Part shown: positions 6,388-13,421 of the stretch, one piece after another | Position numbering within the stretch: position 1 is the stretch's first letter | Layout of the letters: every line of letters starts with the position of its first letter | Assembly: GCA_902476265.1 (NCBI GenBank) | Contig: CABSCP010000055.1 | Location: 1 to 23,252, forward strand | Reading direction: 5' to 3' | DNA: 23,252 bases | Origin: an uncultured Lachnospiraceae bacterium | GTDB taxonomy: Bacteria > Bacillota > Clostridia > Lachnospirales > Lachnospiraceae | Made by a program: the position numbers and the translations under genes | Notes under the pieces: generated by a model | What the model was told of the DNA's origin: nothing | What the model saw: the letters and a program-made list of their open reading frames with translations, nothing else | Database searches by the model: none

Positions 6388-8005
6388 AAACGGAGAAAAC
6401 AGACAGGTGCAGCCAACAGAGCCGGATCTGTCGGAACAGAAGCAGGAAGGCAGGGAGGCAGAGGACAGCGGCCGGCATCCGGGAGCGCGGCAGCAGGCAC
6501 GGCAGGAGGACCGCCGTCCGCCGGTACCGTTTTCAATCATCGGTATGGCCAGCGCGGTCTATGCTCTGTTTTATACCTTCTGCCTTTATAAAAACGCTTC
6601 GGGGATCACCTACCCTTTTTTCGTCGCAGGAACCTTGTGCTATTTATTTTACTGTATGAAAAAGTACAGGGGGTCCTGCGGCAGAGGTATTTCAGAAATA
6701 TGGCCTGCAGAGGCAGGAAAGGGAGAACTGTATTTTTACATGGCAAGCCTTCTTTTGCTGGGACTGTCCGTGTGCATGACCGCTGACCGGAAAATCCTGT
6801 GGATGACCAAAACAGGCGTCTTCCTGCTGACCGTCATGCTGTCGCTCCGCCTGTTCTACCGGACGGAAGGCTGGACCTTCCCCAAATATGTGAGCGCGAT
6901 CTGCCGCAGCCTTCTGGAAATGCTTCATTATCTGGACACCCCTTTTTCAGATGCAAACAGCGCAGCAGCGGAAAAGGAAGCACGTGCAAAGAATAAAAAT
7001 GTCAGGTATGTCCTTCTGGGGCTTGTGATTGCGGTTCCCCTGGCGCTGGTGATTCTGGCCCTGCTTTTGAGTGCAGATCCTGTTTTTGAAGAGCTGATGG
7101 ACCGGGCTGTGGGCGGACTGGACCTGGTAAATGCCTTTCTGATCTGCCTGACCGCGGTTTTTGTCTATGTGCTGTCCTATAGTTTTATCCGGGGGCTGAC
7201 CACCTATCGAATGCCGGAAAACAGGAGTCAGGAGAAAAAGGGCGAACCTGTGGCAGCCATCACCTTTACCTCTCTGATTGCCCTGATTTATCTGGTTTTC
7301 TGCGCTATCCAGGTGGTGTATCTTTTCCTGGGGAAAATGCAGCTGCCGGAAGGGCTGACCTGGGCTTCCTATGCCAGACAGGGGTTTTTCCAGCTCCTCT
7401 TTGTCTGCATGATCAACCTGTGCATGGTTTTGATCTGTATGGCGGTATTTAAGGAAAGCAGGATTTTAAAGTTCATCCTGACGGCGATATCCCTGATGAC
7501 ATATATTCTGATCGCATCCAGCGCATACCGGATGATTTTGTATATCCAGAACTATTATCTGACCTTCCTGCGGCTTTTTGTGCTGTGGTCCCTGGCGGTA
7601 ATCGCAGTGGTATTTGCAGGGATCATCCTTTCGATATCCCGGGAAAGCTTTCCGCTGTTTGGGTATTGTACGGTGGTCGTGACTGTTTTTTACCTGGGAT
7701 TGGCCTTTGCAAGGCCGGATTACTGGATCGCCCGCTATGATCTGGCCCATGAGGCGGAATGGGTAGAGGAAGACGGGGAAAAGATATTTGTGGGATATGA
7801 TGATTACCTGTATCTGTCCCGGCTGTCGGCAGACGCTGCGCCGGTTTTGGCGGAAAGAAACTATGGAAAGGGCAGCTTCATGGAAGGCTACTATATCAGA
7901 GTCTGGGAAGATGCTGAAAATATGGGACTGAGGGGATTTAATTTTTCCCTGTGGCAGGCCAAAGAAAGCCTGGATGCCTGGCATTCCTCCTCCGCTGCCC
8001 GATAA
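6380..8005 (+). CDS. DUF4173-like polytopic membrane protein
   Basis: A 541-aa membrane protein of unknown function. The ATG at 6380 is chosen because AGGAGG at 6365-6370 lies 9 bases upstream and it overlaps the HTH gene by 8 bases; an extension to 6305 would run in the wrong context inside that gene. The first 45 residues are polar and charged (Gln, Glu, Arg rich), followed by about ten hydrophobic segments. The soluble tail contains YWIARYDLAHEAEW and then YDDYLYLSRLSADAAPVL, the conserved asparagine/aspartate-rich end typical of DUF4173 proteins. The operon context with DUF2975 and an HTH protein suggests an envelope-linked regulated unit. Hairpins at 7989-8062 end the transcript. Confidence 0.82.
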   Translation: MCENGENRQVQPTEPDLSEQKQEGREAEDSGRHPGARQQARQEDRRPPVPFSIIGMASAVYALFYTFCLYKNASGITYPFFVAGTLCYLFYCMKKYRGSCGRGISEIWPAEAGKGELYFYMASLLLLGLSVCMTADRKILWMTKTGVFLLTVMLSLRLFYRTEGWTFPKYVSAICRSLLEMLHYLDTPFSDANSAAAEKEARAKNKNVRYVLLGLVIAVPLALVILALLLSADPVFEELMDRAVGGLDLVNAFLICLTAVFVYVLSYSFIRGLTTYRMPENRSQEKKGEPVAAITFTSLIALIYLVFCAIQVVYLFLGKMQLPEGLTWASYARQGFFQLLFVCMINLCMVLICMAVFKESRILKFILTAISLMTYILIASSAYRMILYIQNYYLTFLRLFVLWSLAVIAVVFAGIILSISRESFPLFGYCTVVVTVFYLGLAFARPDYWIARYDLAHEAEWVEEDGEKIFVGYDDYLYLSRLSADAAPVLAERNYGKGSFMEGYYIRVWEDAENMGLRGFNFSLWQAKESLDAWHSSSAAR

Positions 8006-8020
8006 GGCGGCGGAGGCTTT
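7989..8020 (+). terminator. Hairpin at the end of the DUF4173 gene
   Basis: CCTCCGCTGCC (7989-7999) pairs with GGCGGCGGAGG (8006-8016) with one G-U pair and a six-base loop that contains the stop codon. Only a short CTTT follows, so termination may be partial. Confidence 0.5.
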
Positions 8021-8038
8021 GGAAAACAGGGGAGGATA

Positions 8039-8066
8039 CGGGGATGATGGTTATCGTCCCCGCTTT
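8039..8066. terminator. Second hairpin between convergent genes
   Basis: CGGGGATGAT (8039-8048) pairs with ATCGTCCCCG (8053-8062) with one G-U pair and a GGTT loop, followed by CTTTAAAA on the plus strand. It overlaps the stop codon of the minus-strand gene (8051-8053). It may serve as the main terminator for the plus-strand operon; on the minus strand there is no clear T run. Confidence 0.5.
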
Positions 8067-8560
8067 AAAATCCGCATTTTGAACGCTCTGATCCTGGCGC
8101 CGTACCGGCTGGACAGGACGACGCCCATGATCAGCACGCCCAGGACAAACCCCATGGCCAGGCTGGCAATATCCTCATAAATTCCGGTCCGGGACAGCCC
8201 CATTTGGTCCAAAATAAGATATACAAGGTATGCGATGAGGGCTGCGGTAAACAGATATCCCATTCTTTTGGAAAACACCATTTTCTGGGAACTTTCATAA
8301 TCTGCAACTTTTAACAGTTCTTCTTCCTTTTTTTGATCAATCATTTCTGTTCTCCTTTCTCCGTCTAATAATTCTTCGATGCTCACTTCATACAGGTTTG
8401 CCAGTTCAATTACCAAATCGAAATCGGGCATATTCACGCCGTTTTCCCAGCGGGAAACGGTGCGGTTTGTGACACCCATTTTTTCTGATAATTGTTCCTG
8501 AGTGAGGCCGCTTTCCTTCCGGAGTTCTCTGAGGAAACGGCCGGTTTTTTTCTGGTCCAT
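8051..8560 (-). CDS. Cro/C1-type HTH regulator with two C-terminal membrane segments
   Basis: A 169-aa regulator. An XRE helix-turn-helix fills residues about 8-62 (ELRKESGLTQEQLSEKMG, then VTNRTVSRWENG). Two hydrophobic segments follow at about 95-116 (FTAALIAYLVYLIL) and 126-148 (LAMGFVLGVLIMGVVL), so the DNA-binding domain is tethered to the membrane. The start at 8560 (MDQKKTGRF) has AGGAGG about 10 bases upstream; a longer in-frame version to 8701 has no ribosome site. The gene is convergent with the DUF4173 operon and diverges from the HD-domain operon. An inverted repeat lies upstream at 8613-8665. The target genes are unknown. Confidence 0.88.
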   Translation of the reverse strand: MDQKKTGRFLRELRKESGLTQEQLSEKMGVTNRTVSRWENGVNMPDFDLVIELANLYEVSIEELLDGERRTEMIDQKKEEELLKVADYESSQKMVFSKRMGYLFTAALIAYLVYLILDQMGLSRTGIYEDIASLAMGFVLGVLIMGVVLSSRYGARIRAFKMRILKRGR

Positions 8561-8612
8561 ATTTTTGGATCCCTCCTTTTCCCTATCAGGATAGCCCATC
8601 CGACAGAAAAAT

Positions 8613-8665
8613 GACATGACATAAAACGGGAATTTTGATATTTCCTTGTATAGACGGGTCATGTC
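8613..8665. repeat. Inverted repeat upstream of the membrane HTH regulator
   Basis: GACATGAC (8613-8620) and GTCATGTC (8658-8665) form a perfect 8-bp inverted repeat with a 37-base spacer, in the 230-base gap between two divergent genes. Each arm is itself nearly palindromic. It could be a paired operator for autoregulation by the HTH protein. Confidence 0.35.
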
Positions 8666-8728
8666 TGTGATATTTTGCGCCTTTTGCATCCGGGAGGCCA
8701 TAAAATTCCGATTATTATTTCAAGCTTC

Positions 8729-8757
8729 TTTACGGGAAAAGGAAATAGGGATATACT
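8729..8757 (+). promoter_or_regulatory. SigA-type promoter for the HD-domain operon
   Basis: TTTACG (8729-8734) and TATACT (8752-8757) are spaced by 17 bases. Predicted start is near 8764, giving a leader of about 25 bases to the ATG at 8789 with AGGAGA in between. Confidence 0.6.
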
Positions 8758-8788
8758 GGTTTTTAGAATGAAACAGGAGACAGGATGA

Positions 8789-9415
8789 ATGGATAATTTG
8801 GAAGCGGGACAGTTTATTAATTTTCTGGGAAGAGTGGAGAAGCTTAAATCCGTGCCCAGGCATTGTGTGACGGCGGACGGCGTGCAGGAAACAGTGGCGG
8901 GGCACTGCTGGCGAACCGCGCTCATGGCTTATCTGATAAAAGATGAGCTGGGAGAGATTGATATCGACAAAGTGATCCGCATGTGTCTGATTCATGACCT
9001 GGGAGAAGCGGTGACAGGAGACATTCCTACCTTTCTGAAGAACGAAGAGCATGAAGAGACGGAAAAGAAGGCAGTGGACAGCCTTTTTAAAGATTTGCCG
9101 GATTCTCTTTACAGGGAGCTTTCCGGGTTGTTTGCGGAAATGGAAGCGCAGGAAACCAGAGAGGCAAAGGTTTATAAGGCCCTGGACAAGCTGGAAGCGG
9201 TTATCGAACATAATGAGAGTGACATCAGCACATGGCTGCCGCTGGAATATGAGCTGCAGCAGACCTACGCGGCGGAGAACGTGAAAGGATTTCCTTTTCT
9301 GGAAGCGCTGCAGGCGCAGGCGGTGAAGATCACGAAGGAGAAAATTGCGGATCAGGAAGCAGGGGGACAGGAAAATGGAAGAAGAAAAGAGCGTGGAAAC
9401 AGCATCACAGAATGA
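8789..9415 (+). CDS. HD-domain phosphohydrolase (YfbR/HDDC2-like)
   Basis: A 208-aa cytoplasmic protein resembling 5'-deoxynucleotidases of the YfbR/HDDC2 group, which release deoxynucleosides from dNMPs. Metal ligands of the HD fold are visible: H39 (AGHCWRTAL), H69-D70 (CLIHDLGEAVTGDIP) and D133 (ALDKLEAVIEH). The N-terminal part with R24/H25 (SVPRHCV) also fits that group. The C-terminal 25 residues are polar and overlap the next gene by 41 bases. The start has AGGAGA upstream at 8774-8780 and a close promoter. Family is confident; the exact substrate is unproven, and a regulatory nucleotide is possible. Confidence 0.85.
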   Translation: MDNLEAGQFINFLGRVEKLKSVPRHCVTADGVQETVAGHCWRTALMAYLIKDELGEIDIDKVIRMCLIHDLGEAVTGDIPTFLKNEEHEETEKKAVDSLFKDLPDSLYRELSGLFAEMEAQETREAKVYKALDKLEAVIEHNESDISTWLPLEYELQQTYAAENVKGFPFLEALQAQAVKITKEKIADQEAGGQENGRRKERGNSITE

Positions 9416-10022
9416 AACGGATATAACACCACAGGAAGAGGATAGAGAGGAGAGCACAGGCGCACAGGTTTTGGAAGAACCCGAAGAAGAAAAGGCGGAT
9501 GAGGGGGAAGGGCAGAATGCGCTGCCAAAACAGCCTTTGTCCGGGAAGGAAAAGCGCCGTCAGAAGAAGGAAGAAAAGGAAGCGCAGAAGGCGGCTCTGA
9601 AAGAAGAGGCGGAGAGAAAGAAACGGGAAGAAGAGGAAGAGAAGGCGCGCCGGAAACGTCTGGCCAAAGAAGAACGCCAGAGAGTCAGACACGAAAAGAA
9701 GGAGGCCAGATCGACGGTCAGAGGGGAGCGCCGGAAGGAAGTGTCGGCTCTTCTGCATACCGCAGAGTTTGTAATGCTGGCGGTGTTCATTGTACTGGCC
9801 GTCGATCAGGCAGGATTGTATGGCTTTTTGTTCGTGTGGCTTTTCATCGCTCTGATGGCGGCATCTGTGGCGCTGCTTTTGCTGGGAATTGTGTGCGCGC
9901 TGAGAAAAAAGCGCTGCGGGATTATTTTCTTTGTGGCAATTGCGGGTATCCTTTTATGCAGCGCGTGGTTCATATTCCTGGTATCCTCACAGGGACTGGG
10001 GCTCGGACCGATTTCGAAATGA
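9375..10022 (+). CDS. Charged coiled-coil protein with C-terminal membrane segments
   Basis: A 215-aa protein I do not recognise. Residues about 1-50 are acidic; about 52-125 are very rich in Lys, Glu and Arg and probably form a long helix or coiled coil (EKRRQKKEEKEAQKAALK and similar). Two or three hydrophobic segments follow at about 129-147, 151-176 and 182-203, and the chain ends in GLGLGPISK. The start at 9375 (MEEEKSVETA) is preferred because GGGGGACAGG lies just upstream; ten more residues are possible from 9345. It overlaps the HD gene by 41 bases and precedes the lipoprotein gene by 33 bases. A membrane anchor or scaffold role is a guess. Low-complexity sequence makes homology calls unsafe. 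Confidence 0.7.
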   Translation: MEEEKSVETASQNETDITPQEEDREESTGAQVLEEPEEEKADEGEGQNALPKQPLSGKEKRRQKKEEKEAQKAALKEEAERKKREEEEEKARRKRLAKEERQRVRHEKKEARSTVRGERRKEVSALLHTAEFVMLAVFIVLAVDQAGLYGFLFVWLFIALMAASVALLLLGIVCALRKKRCGIIFFVAIAGILLCSAWFIFLVSSQGLGLGPISK

Positions 10023-10055
10023 GGGTTATTACAAAACAGGATGACAGGGGGTTTT

Positions 10056-11543
10056 ATGAAACAAAAAGGTATGTTGGCGGGGCTGCAGACAGCCCTGCTT
10101 TTGTCGCTGGCGCTTCTGAACGGCTGCGGGCAGACAGGACAGCAGCCGTTATTGCAGACCGCGGCAGAAATAGAGACTTCTTTGAACACAGAGATTGAAA
10201 CTGAGACAGAAGCAGAGGGGGGCACGGAAGAGAGCGAGGAAGCCCATGTGGCTTATAACGGAGACGCAGCCCGCTTTGCAGGTAAAACAGGCTGTGCGGT
10301 GGTGAGCGATATCGCAGCAGACTATTACAGCAATTACAATTCCTTTAACGGTGACAAACTCTGGAAAGAACAGGCTTCGCCCGATTCCACCTTTAAGATT
10401 GTTTCAACGCTGATCGGGCTGGAAGAAGGAATTTTATCTTCGGCAGACACTCGGATGGGATATGACGGAACGGATTACGGACACGTGGACTGGAATCAGG
10501 ATCTGACTCTGCAGGAAGCGTTTCAGACTTCCTGCATCTGGTTTTTCCGAAAAGTGCTGGACGAAGCAGGACAGGAAACGGTCCAACAGTATTTGGATGC
10601 TCTCAGCTATGGAAACTGTGATATCAGCCAGTGGGAGGGCAGCAAAGAAAACAGCTTGGAACAGTTAAACGGGTTTTGGCTGGAATCGTCTCTGCAGATT
10701 TCTCCGAAGGAACAGGTGGACGTTCTGGAAAAAATACTGCGCGGAGAAAGCTGCTTTTCGAAAGAACACATTCGTATTTTAAAAGATATCATGCTGGAAG
10801 AAGAGGGAGAATATTTCAGATTTTATGGAAAAACCGGGAGCGGCGCAGACGGGACAAATGCCTGGTATGTGGGATTTTATGAAACATTAAACCATACTTA
10901 CTGTTTTGCCGTTCGACTGACGGGATCTGAAAAAAACAGGGTGACGGGAAATGCGGCGAAGGAGATCGCCCGGAAACTGATGGAGGAGTACAGGGAAGAA
11001 CCGTTTCAGAAAGTGCCCAGAGAAGAGGTGCTGCTGGAGGATGGCAGCGATATCAGCGGAGCGATTCAGGGGAATGATTTCCAAAAGCTGAAAGAGGAAG
11101 CGGCGGACTCCTCTACGGAAGAAGGGACTTTCGGCGGCACACCCTGTATGTGGGAAACGATATCATGGGGAGGACGGGAATATTTTTTTGTTCAGCTCAT
11201 GGATGCGGACAATGAGGTGACCGGAGCGCCGATGTTGGTTAATGCGGCTGTCACGGAGGAAAGCCTGGTTTTAAAATGCGGGATTCATGTGGGCATGAGC
11301 CTGGAGGAAGCCAGGGGGATTTTCCCCGATCTGTATGAATATTACTGGCAGGAAGGGGCGCTTCCCAAGAACATTATTGCGTGGAATGAGGGTACCTTTC
11401 CCCCCGAATGGTGCAGACAGTATCACAGCGTGGTGATGGCGGAAATCACCTATGGGGAGGAACTGCCCTGGTATCTGGGACTGTTTCTGGACGAAAACCA
11501 TGTGATACGGGCCATTTCTACCTGCTATCCGACGGCGGGGTGA
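10056..11543 (+). CDS. Lipoprotein with class D beta-lactamase / transpeptidase-like domain
   Basis: A 495-aa exported lipoprotein. A signal peptide ends in LNGC with the lipidated cysteine at C24; a Thr/Glu-rich linker follows to about 65. Residues about 75-315 carry all class D serine beta-lactamase landmarks: STFK with S111 and K114, SCI at 159-161, YGN at 185-187, the FWLESSLQIS stretch at 207 and KTG at 259-261 followed by AWYVGF. The C-terminal domain (about 330-495), including GMSLEEARGIFP, is not part of a normal class D enzyme and I cannot name it. The start at 10056 has AGGGGG just upstream and a basic n-region; an ATG at 10041 is less likely. It may hydrolyse beta-lactams or act on or sense peptidoglycan. 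It ends an operon with a strong terminator 75 bases later. Confidence 0.85.
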   Translation: MKQKGMLAGLQTALLLSLALLNGCGQTGQQPLLQTAAEIETSLNTEIETETEAEGGTEESEEAHVAYNGDAARFAGKTGCAVVSDIAADYYSNYNSFNGDKLWKEQASPDSTFKIVSTLIGLEEGILSSADTRMGYDGTDYGHVDWNQDLTLQEAFQTSCIWFFRKVLDEAGQETVQQYLDALSYGNCDISQWEGSKENSLEQLNGFWLESSLQISPKEQVDVLEKILRGESCFSKEHIRILKDIMLEEEGEYFRFYGKTGSGADGTNAWYVGFYETLNHTYCFAVRLTGSEKNRVTGNAAKEIARKLMEEYREEPFQKVPREEVLLEDGSDISGAIQGNDFQKLKEEAADSSTEEGTFGGTPCMWETISWGGREYFFVQLMDADNEVTGAPMLVNAAVTEESLVLKCGIHVGMSLEEARGIFPDLYEYYWQEGALPKNIIAWNEGTFPPEWCRQYHSVVMAEITYGEELPWYLGLFLDENHVIRAISTCYPTAG

Positions 11544-11614
11544 ATCCGGAGGCAAGAAAATTACAGGTGTCCGTGCTGACTTGTGATGTTGATAAAACGG
11601 ATTTTTCTTAAAAG

Positions 11615-11670
11615 AAAAAAGTGGGTGTTCTGACGGCAGGCATTTCTTTCCGGCAGAACATCCACTTTTT
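11615..11670. terminator. Strong intrinsic terminator after the beta-lactamase-like gene
   Basis: GTGGGTGTTCTG (11621-11632) pairs with CAGAACATCCAC (11654-11665) with one G-U pair, preceded by an A run and followed by TTTTT. It should work in both directions. The 280-base gap to the next gene otherwise holds a promoter at 11732-11760. Confidence 0.85.
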
Positions 11671-11731
11671 CATATTTGCCGACCCTTTTGATACAGCATT
11701 CCGGATTTCTTTTGCTAAAAAAATGACAGTG

Positions 11732-11760
11732 TTTACAGATTCTTTTAAAGTTAGTATAGT
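11732..11760 (+). promoter_or_regulatory. SigA-type promoter for the two-component operon
   Basis: TTTACA (11732-11737) and TATAGT (11755-11760) have a 17-base spacer. The predicted transcript starts near 11767, so an in-frame ATG at 11766 cannot be the start of the regulator; this supports the start at 11826. Confidence 0.65.
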
Positions 11761-11825
11761 TTTAAATGATAAAAGATGTCCGTGAAAAAATGTCGTTGCA
11801 AAAGAAAACAGGGAGAGTGGAAGAA

Positions 11826-13421
11826 ATGATGATACGGCGTATTGTAGTGGCGGATGACGAAGCGATTCAGAGAAACATGCTGTCCAGAATTTTGAAAAAA
11901 ATTGTACCGGAAGCAGAAATCATTGCCTGCGCAAACGGACAGGAGGCATTTGAAGCGGTCGGAGCAGAATATACAGATCTTTTGCTGACGGATATCAGTA
12001 TGCCTATAATGGATGGAATGGCCCTTGCTGAAAAGACGGCTGCGCAATTTCCGACTGTAAAGATTGTGCTGATCAGCGCCTATCAGGAATTCCAGTATGC
12101 GCAGAAAGCAATCCGGTATGGGGTGAAAGAATATTTAATTAAGCCGTTTCGGGTGGAGGATGCCAGAAAACTGATTGAACGGGTCGAAGAGGAACTGGAG
12201 AATGAGCATGAAAAAATACAGCGTCTCAATCAATATGACATCCTGCTGGAAGCATCCAGAAAAAAAGAATATGTAAAAAATTTATATCGACTCTTGACGG
12301 GGGGATTAGACGCCAATCAGCTGCAGGATGCGGCATATGAATCATTGCGCGGTCAGGGAACGGTGGCATTGATCCGCTGGAAGATCGGCATTCAGCCTTC
12401 AAAGCGTGGGACAGGCATTCGGGAGAGGCAGCAGGAACAACTGGTGGACAGCCTGAAAGCCTGTTTTCTGGAAGCGCGTTTTGTCATGCTGGAAAGCGGT
12501 CTGGATAAAACGGAGCGGAAACTGGCCCTGATGATTCCGGGAAAAACACCGGAAAAGGCGGCAGGAGAGTTGCGGGAACTTCTGAATAGATTGTCACAGG
12601 AAAACATTTTTTTCTGGGGAGGCGTTTCGGACAACCGGCAAAACCTTCTTGAAGATGCGGCGGAATTGTTCACTCAGGCGGAGGAAGTGCTGGCGTTTTG
12701 TTTTTATAATCCGCACCAGGGAGAGATATTCGAATACAGCAGGTTAAAAAACGGGATGGATCAGCCGATGATATCGCTTTCTCCATATGAAAAGAGGCTG
12801 CGGGAAGTAGTATGCAGGGGAGAGCGAAACCGGGTGGAGCATTTGCTGGAAGAGTTGAAGCGTTTACTGCTGCAGGGAAATCATCCTTATCCCGGGAAAG
12901 TGAAACACAGAGTTTCCGCCATGGTGGTTTCCATTATGAGGGAACTGGAAGGAATGGTGCCGCAGGCAGAGTATGATGATTTCCTGAATGAAGCCTACCG
13001 GCAATTCGGAGAATGCGACGGTATCGAGCAGCTGTTTTGCATTTCGGAAGAACTTTTGCTGAGGGTTGCCGCTTATTTTGTAAAAACAGCGGAAGCATTT
13101 GATATTGTAGACAGTATGATCACTTATATCAAAGGGCATCTGGAGGAGGATATATCGGTGCAGAGTCTGGCCGATCAATTCCATTTTCATCCCAATTATC
13201 TGTCCGCCCAGATTAAGAACAGAACAGGCGAATCCGGGGCTAACTATATTTTATCCCGGCGGATGGAAGAAGCCAGACGCATGTTGGTGGAAACCGATCT
13301 GCGGGTGGTGGAAATTGCAGGAAGATGCGGGTTTAAGGACAGTAGTTATTTTAACAGAGTGTTTAAACGGAAATTTGTGCTGTCTCCGGAACAATACAGA
13401 AAGGTGCATAAATCATGTTAA
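11826..13421 (+). CDS. YesN-type response regulator with AraC output domain
   Basis: A 531-aa response regulator that likely activates the sugar transporter operon downstream. The receiver has D10/D11, phosphoacceptor D56 (LLTDISMP) and K106 (IKPF). A long middle region (about 130-420) is typical of the YesN group. The C-terminal AraC domain (about 425-531) carries two helix-turn-helix units, seen as ISVQSLADQFHFHPNYLS and VVEIAGRCGFKDSSYFNRVF. The start at 11826 has GGGAG about 11 bases upstream and lies downstream of the mapped promoter; ATG at 11829 is an equal alternative. Its stop overlaps the kinase start by 7 bases. Candidate binding sites are the TGTCCAAT repeats at 15366 and 15385. 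Family is confident; the signal is not known. Confidence 0.93.
   Translation: MMIRRIVVADDEAIQRNMLSRILKKIVPEAEIIACANGQEAFEAVGAEYTDLLLTDISMPIMDGMALAEKTAAQFPTVKIVLISAYQEFQYAQKAIRYGVKEYLIKPFRVEDARKLIERVEEELENEHEKIQRLNQYDILLEASRKKEYVKNLYRLLTGGLDANQLQDAAYESLRGQGTVALIRWKIGIQPSKRGTGIRERQQEQLVDSLKACFLEARFVMLESGLDKTERKLALMIPGKTPEKAAGELRELLNRLSQENIFFWGGVSDNRQNLLEDAAELFTQAEEVLAFCFYNPHQGEIFEYSRLKNGMDQPMISLSPYEKRLREVVCRGERNRVEHLLEELKRLLLQGNHPYPGKVKHRVSAMVVSIMRELEGMVPQAEYDDFLNEAYRQFGECDGIEQLFCISEELLLRVAAYFVKTAEAFDIVDSMITYIKGHLEEDISVQSLADQFHFHPNYLSAQIKNRTGESGANYILSRRMEEARRMLVETDLRVVEIAGRCGFKDSSYFNRVFKRKFVLSPEQYRKVHKSC

Noticed and set aside
8561..8701. N-terminal extension of the membrane HTH regulator
   Set aside because: No ribosome site for it, and the HTH domain starts normally from 8560.
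11766..11825. Earlier ATG of the YesN-type regulator
   Set aside because: It coincides with the predicted transcription start and has no ribosome site.
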